A stretch of DNA of 64,000 nucleotides, taken from Rasiella rasia. Its GTDB lineage: Bacteria; Bacteroidota; Bacteroidia; Flavobacteriales; Flavobacteriaceae. The notes beneath the pieces are model-generated. The model was not told the DNA's origin, did not search any database, and saw only the letters and a program-made list of their open reading frames with translations. Where the stretch lies: contig NZ_CP049057.1 in NCBI RefSeq assembly GCF_011044175.1, positions 1,565,501 through 1,629,500 on the forward strand, read 5' to 3'. Both the position numbers and the translations under genes were made by a program. This document shows, in pieces, positions 33,584 to 43,374 of this stretch (its first letter is position 1; every line of letters starts with the position of its first letter).

Positions 33584-34648
33584 CTAATAAAACCGCTTAA
33601 CATCAACCTCTTTTGGCAGCACAGTTTTTTTCTCAATAAAATCTAACAGCCATGTACTTAATAATGGCGCCATAGAAAGACCACGAGTTCCCAAGCCATT
33701 CATAAAATATACAGGCAACGTATCGTCAAAACCACCCAAGAGTGGTTTTCTGTCTATCACCGTAGGGCGTACTCCAGCAACTTGGCCGACAACCTCAAAA
33801 TTGCAGGAAATCATTTTCTTTAGCTTTTGAAGTATTTCTTCTTTTGCACGTATTGTTGTTTCTTCGGAAAAATCATCTCGACTATATGAAGCTCCAACTT
33901 TGTACAAGTGGTCGTCCAAAGGAATAATCATCACTGGACCTTTAAGTACTTCATTAAGTTGCAATGCTGGGGCTTTAAAAAGCACATATTCTCCTTTATT
34001 TCCAACAAATACCCGATCATCTTTTGGAGAAACCGATAGTTTAAAAAATGGATTATTTACTACAGAAGCCCCTTGACTAAAAATAATGTTTGCTGCGGAA
34101 ATATCCTGATAACGTATATCGTTGCTAGTCACCTGCAACGCGTTAAAATCTAGTTGCCCTATACGAAGTAGCTCTCTATCCTTCAGGTATGCTCTAAACT
34201 TCTCTATAAGCTCCTTCGGTTGTAACATAGCGCCCTCTTTTACTGCACCCAAACCGAATGGTGCATTTATAGCAGGGTTTTGATTGGAGGTAATTTCCGA
34301 AGCTAAATACTGAGACAATTCCTTTTTGTCACTAGCTACCATCCAATTGTTTTGCTCCTCGATACTATTAAAAATGCGGTGGATTGTTGTGGTATTAATT
34401 AAAGACGCGTTTAAACGATCGCTTAATTGACTGTAGAATGGAATTGCGGTTTCAAAAAATTCTGAAGCATTCCAAGCTGCGGTGAAACGTTTTAACACTG
34501 TTGGATTTAAAACCCCGCCAGAAGCAGTTGTGGCGCCTTTTGCTGCATCATCATACACTACAAAGGTTTTTCCACGTTGCAGTAAACTTTCTGCCAACGT
34601 AACCCCTGCAATTCCAAAACCAACAAGTATGTAATCAACTTTTTTCAC
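33584..34648 (-). CDS. FAD-dependent oxidoreductase (DAO family)
   Basis: 354 residues from a GTG at 34648, giving VKKVDYILVGFGIAGVTLAE, where GFGIAG is the Rossmann FAD motif directly at the start. A longer ATG form from 34726 would begin inside the gldN terminator and is rejected. Further DAO features are ASGGVLNP, IIPLDDHLYKVGASYSRDD, VAGVRPTVIDRKPLLGG and MNGLGTRGLSMAP. It probably oxidises an amine or amino acid, or resembles the MnmC oxidase half; the substrate is unknown. It follows gldN beyond a terminator and so is a separate unit. Confidence 0.85.
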   Translation of the reverse strand: MKKVDYILVGFGIAGVTLAESLLQRGKTFVVYDDAAKGATTASGGVLNPTVLKRFTAAWNASEFFETAIPFYSQLSDRLNASLINTTTIHRIFNSIEEQNNWMVASDKKELSQYLASEITSNQNPAINAPFGLGAVKEGAMLQPKELIEKFRAYLKDRELLRIGQLDFNALQVTSNDIRYQDISAANIIFSQGASVVNNPFFKLSVSPKDDRVFVGNKGEYVLFKAPALQLNEVLKGPVMIIPLDDHLYKVGASYSRDDFSEETTIRAKEEILQKLKKMISCNFEVVGQVAGVRPTVIDRKPLLGGFDDTLPVYFMNGLGTRGLSMAPLLSTWLLDFIEKKTVLPKEVDVKRFY

Positions 34649-34709
34649 GTGAACAAAAGTAACGAATGATTGTGGCTTTAAGCTGTTTGAAACAGCGCAT
34701 CTTAGCGTA

Positions 34710-34746
34710 AACAAAAAACCCTCCAAGGAATAACCAAGGAGGGTTT
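34710..34746 (-). terminator. Terminator of the gldKLMN operon
   Basis: Arms AAACCCTCC and GGAGGGTTT (34717-34746), with a minus-strand T tract beyond. It lies about 22 nt after the gldN stop at 34769. Confidence 0.8.
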
Positions 34747-34768
34747 ATAATTGTAACCTAGTTGACTC

Positions 34769-35671
34769 TTAATAATTCCACAGGTCTATTTCCATATTTC
34801 TGATTTGATCTTTAATACGTTCTGCTTCTAGCAGCTGCATTAAGGCATTATCGTTTATGTAATCTCTTACACCACGGTCACCCTGTACATTATCTTCCTT
34901 ATAGATCATTGCGTTAAAACGTCTTGAGTTTAACAAGTGATCATAAGAGATAGGCTGCGAAGTGTTTTTACGATTAAACGCTTTGGCTTCATGCAACGCT
35001 TTACGTGCTCCTGGAAACCATACCCAAAACAATTCAACTTTACTATCTAAGTTATCGTCTGGATACGCTTTAGAACGCGCTTCGTTTGCCACAGGACAGA
35101 TACCTAATAAACGGTACTTTAATTCTCCTTGACGCTTATCTAGATAGTAGATACCTCGAATTCTCCATTCTTCAATATCTCCAGCATCTAAATCGAATCT
35201 TCTAATGTATTGCGGATCTACAATTCCTTCGGCATTCAATTGCTCGATACCTAAATCTGTAGTATCGCTATACACTAAAGAAGCACTGATGTCTTTAAGC
35301 GTACGCTTTTCAGTAAAATATGAGTCGGCGTATACATCTTCAATGTTTCCATTTCTAATGTTTTTCACTAACACATCGTACAGCGAACGTCTTTCAGAAC
35401 CAATGTTGTTGGTGTCTATAGGATAGTACAATGGAAAGTTCACTCGCTCGTCGAGGTCAATGATTTCCCAAGTAGTCTTAGACCACAGGATATCACGCTC
35501 GTCTGTATACCCATAAGGTAACGGCTCGTCATTGTCATAGGCAATCTGCGCTTCCGTCTTTTTGCCTATTTCTTCCGGTGTCTTGGCATTAAGTACATTT
35601 AACTGCGCATTTGCAGCAGATGTAGCTAACAACAATCCAAAAACACTTAAAACAACATTTTTAAAAGTCAT
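34769..35671 (-). CDS. gldN: Gliding motility/type IX secretion protein GldN
   Basis: 300 residues with a signal peptide (VVLSVFGLLLATSAANAQ). Family features include TWEIIDLDERVNFPLYYP, RSLYDVLVKNI, RRFDLDAGDIEEWRIRGIYY, YRLLGICPVANE and LFWVWFPGARKALHEA. GldN is a periplasmic/outer-membrane-associated part of the T9SS that forms a ring with GldK. It is the last gene of gldKLMN, 16 nt after gldM, and is followed by a strong terminator. Confidence 0.93.
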   Translation of the reverse strand: MTFKNVVLSVFGLLLATSAANAQLNVLNAKTPEEIGKKTEAQIAYDNDEPLPYGYTDERDILWSKTTWEIIDLDERVNFPLYYPIDTNNIGSERRSLYDVLVKNIRNGNIEDVYADSYFTEKRTLKDISASLVYSDTTDLGIEQLNAEGIVDPQYIRRFDLDAGDIEEWRIRGIYYLDKRQGELKYRLLGICPVANEARSKAYPDDNLDSKVELFWVWFPGARKALHEAKAFNRKNTSQPISYDHLLNSRRFNAMIYKEDNVQGDRGVRDYINDNALMQLLEAERIKDQIRNMEIDLWNY

Positions 35672-35687
35672 AAATCAGTTTTTTATT

Positions 35688-37256
35688 CTAGTTTGTAAGC
35701 TCAATGATTACTGGTGAAGTCTTTTTAAGAACTACACTACTACCTTGAACTTTTGCATTAATATCGAAAATTTGAACCGCGTCTCCACGTTTCGCTCTAC
35801 GTAATGCACCTTTAGCAGCTCCGTCTAACCTTGTTCCGTTTACACGTACTGTTGGTTGTCCTGATACTTTAAAGCTAAATCCGGTAACATTTAATTTTAC
35901 ATCAAAATCGAAATCTGGTAATACTGCAGACACAGAAGAAATTTCTAATCCGTTACGCTGCATTCTTACAATTCCAGTTTCACCTCTAATCGCACCTTGT
36001 GGTGGTGGAATATCCTTGATACGGAATTTCTGACTATCAGATCTCTTTTCTCCTCCTGGTAAGGTAGCGCTTACATTAATAGTAACCTCTCTACCTGCTC
36101 CTGGACGCATGGTGTATGAACTACCAGAGTTTCTTGTTAACCCTGTAGCAGATGCACTCACTGTTTGTGCTCCATCAAAAGCAATCGTCATTGGGTTAGC
36201 AACCCCACGATATACTACATTCATCTTATCTGCAGAAATTGTCGCTTTGTCTGGCTTGTTAATTGTTGCGAAGCTAGATTTTACTGGCACTTCAATTTCT
36301 TCTCCACCTTCACCGTACACAAGCATACCTTCAATTTTATGATCTCCAGGGCTACCTGCTCCAATATTCAGCTTCACCCTACCACCTTCAACAGTGTATT
36401 GTGATTCTGTAAGTGGACGACCATCTAACGTTAATTCTACACGTTTTGGTACTGTACTAGCATCTGTACGACCTAACATAATAGATCCTTCAAATACTTC
36501 TCCAGAATAGAAAGCAGATTTTGATGCTTCCATTATTGTAGAATAATTACTAAATGAAAGTGCTGCTGCTTGTTGTCCAGAAAGCATTTTTGACAAAACT
36601 TCGCTTTTGGCTGTTTTAACATCAGCCTGAAGTTGTGTTAATTTTGTCATTGACGCAATTAAAGGAAATCCTTCATAATTGTACTTTAACCATTCAATTT
36701 CTTTCCCATCGCGGTTTGTTTCTGGGCTTGTTGAAAAGTTACTTTCTAAAGACTTTTTAAGATCTTCAACACCAGCAACCTTTTTAGCTACTGCTGTATC
36801 TGATAAAATAGCCAACATTTCAGTACGATACTTGTTCATCTTAGCGATAAACTCCTCACCTTCTGGCTTGTAGTTATCTCCAGTGAAAAACAAATTATTG
36901 AAGTGATCTGGCTTGTCCATTACTTCGTAATCTGTTGGATCTTCAAGATCTTTAATCGCTGCACTCTTTAAAGAAGTTAAGTAACTATCTAATTCGTTAG
37001 ACGTTGCCTCAATCTCTTGAGCTTTTGCATATACCGCAGCATATTGTGCTGGCTCATCTGATGCTTTCGTATTCAACCCTTCCATAAAGGCTGTATTTCT
37101 ATTTGCAGTTTCAGTATTTGCCTTTTCGATTTTATTGTTCAACAAACCGAAAGCAGATAATACTTCTTTCGACATGTTTAAAGCGAGCATCGCGATGAAA
37201 ACCAAGTACATTAGGTTAATCATCTTTTGCCTTGGGGATAGTTTTCCTCCTGCCAT
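35688..37256 (-). CDS. gldM: GldM, type IX secretion motor/periplasmic shaft
   Basis: 522 residues. A short cytoplasmic N-terminus (MAGGKLSPRQKMINLMYLVF) leads into a single membrane helix (YLVFIAMLALNMSKEVL) containing the Glu important in GldLM motors. A long periplasmic part follows, first helical then several Ig-like beta domains (IEGMLVYGEGGEEIEVPVKS, FDFDVKLNVTGFSFKV, ending VIIELTN). GldM dimers pair with GldL to form the proton-driven motor and reach toward GldKN. It lies 42 nt downstream of gldL. Confidence 0.94.
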   Translation of the reverse strand: MAGGKLSPRQKMINLMYLVFIAMLALNMSKEVLSAFGLLNNKIEKANTETANRNTAFMEGLNTKASDEPAQYAAVYAKAQEIEATSNELDSYLTSLKSAAIKDLEDPTDYEVMDKPDHFNNLFFTGDNYKPEGEEFIAKMNKYRTEMLAILSDTAVAKKVAGVEDLKKSLESNFSTSPETNRDGKEIEWLKYNYEGFPLIASMTKLTQLQADVKTAKSEVLSKMLSGQQAAALSFSNYSTIMEASKSAFYSGEVFEGSIMLGRTDASTVPKRVELTLDGRPLTESQYTVEGGRVKLNIGAGSPGDHKIEGMLVYGEGGEEIEVPVKSSFATINKPDKATISADKMNVVYRGVANPMTIAFDGAQTVSASATGLTRNSGSSYTMRPGAGREVTINVSATLPGGEKRSDSQKFRIKDIPPPQGAIRGETGIVRMQRNGLEISSVSAVLPDFDFDVKLNVTGFSFKVSGQPTVRVNGTRLDGAAKGALRRAKRGDAVQIFDINAKVQGSSVVLKKTSPVIIELTN

Positions 37257-37298
37257 TTTCTTTGTTTTTAAAGATTAATATTTGGTTGAAAAACTATC

Positions 37299-37943
37299 TT
37301 AGTTTCTGTTCATTGCAGTTAACATACCTCCGTACACACCGTTCAATGAAGAAAGGTTTGTTGCAAGGTTTTCCATCTGAGCTTTAAGTTGATCTGCGTT
37401 TTCAGCAATTTTTTCGTTTGCTTCAGTCTGACGGCTTGTAGACTCTATTTGTACTTTATACAAGCTGTTTAAAGAATCCATTTGTGCAGCAGCTAATGCC
37501 ATTTCCTCACTATACTTCTTAGTAGAGTTCATTGCTTCTGCTGTTGGAGCCATTCCTTTAGCAGCACCTTCGAACGAGCGGATACTTGTGCTTAAAGAAT
37601 TCATTAATTCTGAATCGATACGTGCATCTTTTAACATTTCGTCTAATTTCTTAGATAAAAGTCCTTGCGCATCTTCTGGTTGCTTTGCTTTCTTTCCTGA
37701 AGAAGCACCACCAGCTAATTCTGGATATACTAAAGACCAATCTAAATCGTCATCAACTGGCTCAAATGCAGAGATTGCGAAAATAATAGCCTCTGTAATA
37801 AGACCGATCGCAAGTAGTAATCCACCGTTAAGTGGTCCTAATTCCCAGTGAAGAATTTTAAATAGTGCTCCTAAAATTACAATAGAAGCTCCAAGCCCGT
37901 AGGCCATGTTAAATAGTCTTTTAGATGATTTTGATTGTGCCAT
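37299..37943 (-). CDS. gldL: GldL, type IX secretion motor membrane protein
   Basis: 214 residues. Two N-terminal membrane helices (MAYGLGASIVILGALFKILH and GLLLAIGLITEAIIFAISAF), where the second contains the conserved Glu of the GldL proton channel. A cytoplasmic helical domain follows (SELMNSLSTSIRSFEGAAKG, NLATNLSSLNGVYGGML). GldL forms a pentamer around the GldM helices and energises the T9SS and gliding. The gene lies between gldK and gldM in the standard order. Confidence 0.94.
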   Translation of the reverse strand: MAQSKSSKRLFNMAYGLGASIVILGALFKILHWELGPLNGGLLLAIGLITEAIIFAISAFEPVDDDLDWSLVYPELAGGASSGKKAKQPEDAQGLLSKKLDEMLKDARIDSELMNSLSTSIRSFEGAAKGMAPTAEAMNSTKKYSEEMALAAAQMDSLNSLYKVQIESTSRQTEANEKIAENADQLKAQMENLATNLSSLNGVYGGMLTAMNRN

Positions 37944-38018
37944 AATTCAATAGTTTTTAGTTAAGTTAAATAAGTAAGTATGTTAAGATTCAATATAAAG
38001 GGAAAGAAACGCAAGATA

Positions 38019-39392
38019 TTATCTTGCGTCTCCAAAGTTTTTATTTACAGTAATGTCAGTACCCATATAATCTTGTACTGTTCGGAAACCAATATAACTT
38101 CTTGCAGAGTCTGCATATTCGAAGTCACGGCTACTTACTTGTAGGAAGTAAGCAACATCTTTCCAAGAACCACCACGTACTACTTTACGCATATTTTCGT
38201 CGTCGTTCACATTAGGATTCATTGTTGAAGAATACTCATAAGAAGCAGCATCGTAGCTAGAAGCTACCCATTCTGCCACATTACCAGCCATATTATATAA
38301 GTTATAGTCGTTTGGCTCATAGGCATCTGCTTCTACAGTGTAGAGTGCCTGATCTGCCGCGTAATCTCCACGCAGCGGTTTAAAGTTTGCCATAAAACAA
38401 CCACGGTCATTCTTAGCATAAGGACCACCCCAAGGGTAGGTTGCAGATTCTAGACCGCCACGTGCTGCATATTCCCACTCTGCTTCTCCAGGAAGACGGA
38501 ATGAATTTACATGCTGACGTTTTTTCGATTTTTGGAATGAGTTTTTATACAGAGTTCTCCATGCACAAAATGCCTTCGCTTGTTTCCAGCTAACTCCTAC
38601 TACAGGATAATCTCCATAAGCTTCATGCCAAAAATAGTCGTTGTGCATTGGCTCATTGTAAGAGTAGTTGAAATCTTTAATCCAAACTGTTGTATCTGGA
38701 TAAATCTGTACTTCTTCTTTCTTAATAAAGTCTTTTCTTCTTTTTCCATCGGCACGTGCAGCAGCTTGAATGTCCATATACGTGTACTGGAATTTCAATT
38801 TATCTACATCTATAGTACGTTGTCCATTGTAAGCCTCTTCTGCTGGGATATACATAGTATCCATCACCTCAGAGTAGTATTCATCTGGATATTCACTCGT
38901 GTCCCAGAAAAGATCTACATCGCTATTAATCTTTCTACCCGCGTAGAAATCATCTCCCATACCATAATAATTATCGTACATGTATTGCTCATACGGAGTC
39001 ATTTCTTCGTTTTCTTGGTCTACAAAAGCAAATTCACCAATACCACCATCGCCTGGAGTTGCCCCTACCTCATCGGCAAGAATAGCTAACTTTAAACGTA
39101 AGGTAGAATCGCGTACCCACTCTACAAATTGTCTATACTCTGCGTTTGTAATCTCGGTTTCGTCCATGTAGAAAGATCGAACCGTAACAGTTTTTGTCGG
39201 GGCATCATTAACCGCAACAAAATCGTCGTCAGATTTACCCATTATAAACGAACCTCCAGGAACAAGTGTCATTCCGTAAGGTTTTTCTGGGTACCATTTT
39301 TTGCCTTTTGCGCCAACTAGTTCTCCTCTATCTCCTGAGTTACAACTAAACAAAAAGGCTACCACTGCAGCAATTGCAAGAATCTTCTTCAT
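38019..39392 (-). CDS. gldK: GldK, type IX secretion lipoprotein
   Basis: 457 residues with a lipoprotein signal (ILAIAAVVAFLFSC, mature Cys at 17). An FGE-sulfatase-like domain follows: MTLVPGGSFIMGKSDDD, MDETEITNAEYRQFVEW, YPVVGVSWKQAKAFCAW, RLPGEAEWEYAARGG, YNMAGNVAEWVAS and VVRGGSWKD. GldK is an outer-membrane lipoprotein that forms rings with GldN in the T9SS. The catalytic cysteines of true formylglycine enzymes are not expected here. First gene of the operon, with a good upstream promoter. Confidence 0.94.
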   Translation of the reverse strand: MKKILAIAAVVAFLFSCNSGDRGELVGAKGKKWYPEKPYGMTLVPGGSFIMGKSDDDFVAVNDAPTKTVTVRSFYMDETEITNAEYRQFVEWVRDSTLRLKLAILADEVGATPGDGGIGEFAFVDQENEEMTPYEQYMYDNYYGMGDDFYAGRKINSDVDLFWDTSEYPDEYYSEVMDTMYIPAEEAYNGQRTIDVDKLKFQYTYMDIQAAARADGKRRKDFIKKEEVQIYPDTTVWIKDFNYSYNEPMHNDYFWHEAYGDYPVVGVSWKQAKAFCAWRTLYKNSFQKSKKRQHVNSFRLPGEAEWEYAARGGLESATYPWGGPYAKNDRGCFMANFKPLRGDYAADQALYTVEADAYEPNDYNLYNMAGNVAEWVASSYDAASYEYSSTMNPNVNDDENMRKVVRGGSWKDVAYFLQVSSRDFEYADSARSYIGFRTVQDYMGTDITVNKNFGDAR

Positions 39393-39427
39393 AGGTATTT
39401 CGGTTAAATTCGTTTGATTTAAGGGCG

Positions 39428-39458
39428 TAAACCTATCTATAATAATTTAAAAAAACAA
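39428..39458 (-). promoter_or_regulatory. Promoter of the gldKLMN operon
   Basis: On the minus strand TTG (39458-39456) is followed after 20 nt by TAGGTTTA (39435-39428), one base off the Bacteroidota TAnnTTTG box. It is well placed upstream of the gldK ATG at 39392. Confidence 0.55.
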
Positions 39459-39502
39459 CATATTTCTTTAAAAACCCTTAAACCAAATATTACTCGGTTT
39501 AC

Positions 39503-40666
39503 TTAAATTTCATTTTTTCGGCGGGCTTTCAGCCACCGTTCAGGAATCTCCTGATTCGTTGCACCCACGTATTCACTGTAAGTGCATGGTAATAACGTAT
39601 GCTTTTTCAGTTTAGTATCTACTTCTGAAATAAATGGTAATTCTATCCACCAACGTCCCGTTTTATGACTCTTTTTGAACACCAAAACATCTTCTTCTAT
39701 TGGCACTTTATAGGTAGAATAGTACCTTTCATCGGTGAAATCGTTGTCTAAAACCCTAAAATTAACACCTTCAATAAAATACCACAACAGTTGTGCAATT
39801 AACATTGCACCCGCCTGTGCTTGTGCAAAATCTTTTAACTCATAGATTCCAAAAGACGATACTCGGTTGCTAATACCTGCATATCGAGCCATAGCACATA
39901 TTTCTCTGCCGTCAAATCCGTTTGGGCTTGCACTATTCTTATAACTTAATTCTGCACTTTTTATTGCAGTTATATCTAAACTTACAAGGTCTGCATCGCG
40001 CATAATAGGCTCTACCATTGCGATGTCTGCTGTGACAGCTCCCAACCTGTAAGCATCGAAATACAACTTATCCATGAGGCCTATTTCGCCCGGTGGATTA
40101 AAATACGACTGGTATCCAATTACACTATAATTAAAGAGGTTGTAGGGTTCATCTACAATAATCTTACCCACATACGATTTATTATTTATAGATTTTTCGG
40201 CATCCCCTAAATCGAAGTTGGTGTCTATATTTACCATATTCACCATTGTAGCACGATCGTCGTACGCACGATATTGCGCATACACGGTATCTTGACCTCC
40301 TCCAAGTAGTAATGGTATTACGTTTTTTGCAAGTAAGGCTTGAGTAACGGTTTTTACTGCGAAGTAGGTGTCTTCTACAGAAGCCCCTTTGGCAATATCT
40401 CCTAAATCGATAATTTTTTTATTCCAGTTTCCTGGATACAACGAATAGAACGCACTACGGAAAGCGTCGAACGAGATGTCTTCTCCTATATAATTAACAT
40501 CGTTTCTATTTTCTAAAACTCCAAAAAGGGCAAAAGAAACACCTTTCAGGTCTGGCAGTTCTCCATTTTTATTATGGAGCTCAATTTGTTTTCCAAGTGT
40601 GCCTTCTGGCAAAATTTCCCGATGGGCTATTATTTTTTTGGAAACCGGCGAAAGAAATTCAATCAT
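39503..40666 (-). CDS. Ureohydrolase (arginase/formimidoylglutamase) family protein with degenerate metal site
   Basis: 387 residues with the arginase-fold outline: an N-terminal extension, then LLLGGGQDTVYAQYRAYDD, MVNIDTNFDLGD, DADLVSLDITAIKS, GFDGREICAMARYAG and a C-terminal WIELPF. Active ureohydrolases have GGDHS, DAHxD and SxDxDxxDP at the first three places. Here His of GGDHS is replaced, DAHxD reads DTNFD, and SxDxD reads SLDIT. Manganese binding is therefore doubtful, and the protein may be a scaffold or regulator. It lies between gldK and topA in the same orientation; a T9SS link is only suggested by position. Confidence 0.8.
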   Translation of the reverse strand: MIEFLSPVSKKIIAHREILPEGTLGKQIELHNKNGELPDLKGVSFALFGVLENRNDVNYIGEDISFDAFRSAFYSLYPGNWNKKIIDLGDIAKGASVEDTYFAVKTVTQALLAKNVIPLLLGGGQDTVYAQYRAYDDRATMVNMVNIDTNFDLGDAEKSINNKSYVGKIIVDEPYNLFNYSVIGYQSYFNPPGEIGLMDKLYFDAYRLGAVTADIAMVEPIMRDADLVSLDITAIKSAELSYKNSASPNGFDGREICAMARYAGISNRVSSFGIYELKDFAQAQAGAMLIAQLLWYFIEGVNFRVLDNDFTDERYYSTYKVPIEEDVLVFKKSHKTGRWWIELPFISEVDTKLKKHTLLPCTYSEYVGATNQEIPERWLKARRKNEI

Positions 40667-40728
40667 AATGCTTCCAAGTACTTAAATTATTGTGTAAAAC
40701 ATAAGCGCCAAAAGTAAGAAATCTACAC

Positions 40729-43236
40729 TTACTTTTTTGCAGGTTTTTTCTTTGCAGTAGTTTTTTTCTTAGTAGCTCTTTTCTTAGGGGCTTTCTTAGC
40801 AAATAACTCTTGGGCATCTTCTAATGTTATTTTGTCTGCCTTAGTAGTTTTAGGCAACTCTATTTTAGTCTTGCCTTTAATTAAATTAAATCGTCCCCAA
40901 CGCGCCTTCTCTAAACGAATTCCTTCTTCTGGCCATTCATTAATTAGCTTATCAATTTCTTTTTGCTTCTTATCTTCAATAAGCTGTACAATATCGTCAT
41001 CACTTAAATTATCGAAATCGTATTTCTTATTTACATTAATAAACATGTTGTTCCACTTAATAAAGGGACCAAATCTACCCTTACCTTTTTGAACGGGTAA
41101 ATCTTCATACATATATATAGGTGCATCTGCTTTTTTCTTTTCCTCAATAAGTTCTTTTGCGAATGGCATTTCTACTTCTAAAGGATCCATTCCTTTTGGA
41201 AGCGAAATAAAAACTTTACCAAAACGAACGTAAGGCCCAAACCTTCCGTTATTAACTTCCACTTCTTCACCATCGTACACCCCAAGTGTTTTTGGAAGTT
41301 TAAATAGATCCATCACTTCTTCAAAAGTGACGAGGTGTAGTTGCTGGTCTGGTCTTAAACTGGCGAATTTCTTTTCTTCATCGTCTGGAGCTCCAATTTG
41401 TGCCATTGGCCCGTATTTTCCTAGACGTACTAAAACAGGACGCCCCGAAGCTGGGTCTTCTCCTAAAATTCGTTCACCACTTTCTCGCTCTGCATTTTCC
41501 TGTACATCTTCAACATGCGGATGAAATGAGGTGTAGAAATCTTTCATCATCTTCTTCCAATCCTCTTTCCCATCTGCGATATCATCAAAATCTTCTTCTA
41601 CTTTCGCCGTAAAATTGTATTCTAGGATATTTCCGAAGTGCTCTACCAAGAAATCATTTACAATCATACCAATATCTGTTGGCACTAATTTCCCTTTATC
41701 ACTCCCCACTGTTTCAACCAGCGTATTATCTTTAAGGTTATTATCTTCTAAGGTAAGCTGAAGGTATTTACGTTCTTCCCCATCTATCGTCCCCTTTTCA
41801 ACATAATTTCTATTAATTATGGTTGAAATGGTTGGCGCATACGTTGACGGTCTACCAATTCCTAATTCTTCGAGTTGCTTTACTAAAGACGCCTCTGTAT
41901 AACGATACGGAGGTCTTGTAAAGCGTTCTGTAGCGGTAATATAGTTAGAATCTAGACCATCTCCCTTTGTTAAGTTAGGAAGCATCCCGTCTTGTTCTTC
42001 TTCTTCAAAGTCTGTTCCCTCTAGGTACACTTTTAAGAAGCCGTCAAACTTAATCATCTCTCCGTTGGCAGTAAATTGTTCTTTTACAGTTTTGGCAGCG
42101 ACAATATCTATTTTAACATTAGTACGTTCTAATTTAGCATCGCTCATCTGACTTGCCAAGGTACGTTTCCAAATAAGGTCGTACAATCTAGCTTGGTCAC
42201 GATCTCCTTCTATACTATGCTTATTCATTTCTGTAGGACGAATTGCCTCATGCGCTTCTTGCGCACCTTTTGCCTTACCTTTATAGTTGCGCGGCTGGCT
42301 GTATTCGCTTCCGTAGAAAGATTCAATTTCTTTTTGCGCAGCGTTTCTAGCATCATTACTTAAATTCACGCTATCGGTTCTCATGTAAGTTATTAGACCT
42401 GCCTCGTACAAACGTTGCGCTATGGTCATTGTTTTCCCTACTGAAAAGTATAATTTTCTTGACGCTTCTTGCTGTAAAGTAGATGTTGTAAAAGGTGCAG
42501 CTGGCGATTTTTTAGCGGGCTTTTTAACAAGATCGGCAATGGTATATTTGGCACCAACATTCTTTTCTAGAAATGCACGCGCTTCGGCTTCAGTTTCAAA
42601 GTTCTTAGGCAACTTAGCCTTAAATTTGGATCCTTCGGCCGTTATAAATTCTGCATCTACACGATACGACGCCACAGGATTAAAAGCTTCAATATCACGC
42701 TCACGTTCTACAATAAGTCGTACAGCAACACTTTGCACACGACCTGCAGAAAGTCCTCCTTTAACTTTTCTCCATAACACAGGAGAAAGCTCATACCCTA
42801 CTAACCTATCCAACACACGTCGCGCTTGTTGCGCATTTACGAGATTGTAATCTATTTTTCTAGGGTTTTCAATTGCCTTTAGGATGGCTGATTTTGTTAT
42901 CTCGTGAAAAACAATACGTTTGGTATTGGCATCTGTAAGATCTAATTCTTCGGCTAGGTGCCATGCTATAGCTTCTCCTTCTCGGTCTTCATCACTTGCT
43001 AGCCAAACCATGTCTGCCTTTTTAGCAAGATTCTTTAAGTCTTTAACCAGACTCTTTTTATCTGGAGAGACAATATATTTAGGTGTAAAATCTCCATCAA
43101 CGTCTACCCCCAATTCTTTAGAAGGCAAGTCGGCTATATGTCCAAAACTAGAGGTTACCTTAAAATCTTTCCCAAGAAATTTCTCTATGGTTTTGGCTTT
43201 TGCCGGGGACTCTACAATCACTAAATTCTTTGCCAT
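40729..43236 (-). CDS. topA: DNA topoisomerase I
   Basis: 835 residues. An N-terminal TOPRIM domain (NLVIVESPAKAKTIEKFLG, ASDEDREGEAIAWHL) is followed by the type IA core with the catalytic tyrosine segment (YEAGLITYMRTDSVNLS) and KGGLSAGRVQSVAVRLI. The C-terminal half has repeated zinc-ribbon-derived modules without the Cys residues (LGKYGPMAQIG, NGRFGPYVRFGK, KGRFGPFIKWN) and ends in a Lys-rich tail. It relaxes negative supercoils. It lies on its own between the ureohydrolase-like and membrane-protein genes. Confidence 0.97.
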   Translation of the reverse strand: MAKNLVIVESPAKAKTIEKFLGKDFKVTSSFGHIADLPSKELGVDVDGDFTPKYIVSPDKKSLVKDLKNLAKKADMVWLASDEDREGEAIAWHLAEELDLTDANTKRIVFHEITKSAILKAIENPRKIDYNLVNAQQARRVLDRLVGYELSPVLWRKVKGGLSAGRVQSVAVRLIVERERDIEAFNPVASYRVDAEFITAEGSKFKAKLPKNFETEAEARAFLEKNVGAKYTIADLVKKPAKKSPAAPFTTSTLQQEASRKLYFSVGKTMTIAQRLYEAGLITYMRTDSVNLSNDARNAAQKEIESFYGSEYSQPRNYKGKAKGAQEAHEAIRPTEMNKHSIEGDRDQARLYDLIWKRTLASQMSDAKLERTNVKIDIVAAKTVKEQFTANGEMIKFDGFLKVYLEGTDFEEEEQDGMLPNLTKGDGLDSNYITATERFTRPPYRYTEASLVKQLEELGIGRPSTYAPTISTIINRNYVEKGTIDGEERKYLQLTLEDNNLKDNTLVETVGSDKGKLVPTDIGMIVNDFLVEHFGNILEYNFTAKVEEDFDDIADGKEDWKKMMKDFYTSFHPHVEDVQENAERESGERILGEDPASGRPVLVRLGKYGPMAQIGAPDDEEKKFASLRPDQQLHLVTFEEVMDLFKLPKTLGVYDGEEVEVNNGRFGPYVRFGKVFISLPKGMDPLEVEMPFAKELIEEKKKADAPIYMYEDLPVQKGKGRFGPFIKWNNMFINVNKKYDFDNLSDDDIVQLIEDKKQKEIDKLINEWPEEGIRLEKARWGRFNLIKGKTKIELPKTTKADKITLEDAQELFAKKAPKKRATKKKTTAKKKPAKK

Positions 43237-43374
43237 TTATCTGTCTTTATTATCGATTCTCCTGAAGATGGGAATCAAATTTTGGACTACAAAAGTATGT
43301 GAATTTTTTTATACGGAAATTTTAACCCAAAAAATTAGGGTTCTATTAACATTACGAAACTTCCTTTTCTTGGG

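Noticed and set aside
34649-34726. ATG start at 34726 for the FAD oxidoreductase
   Set aside because: It lies inside the gldN terminator stem, and the extra 26 residues precede the Rossmann motif that starts directly at the GTG.
38019-39392. Formylglycine-generating enzyme
   Set aside because: The FGE-like fold here is GldK: it is a lipoprotein, lies first in gldKLMN and has the length of GldK.
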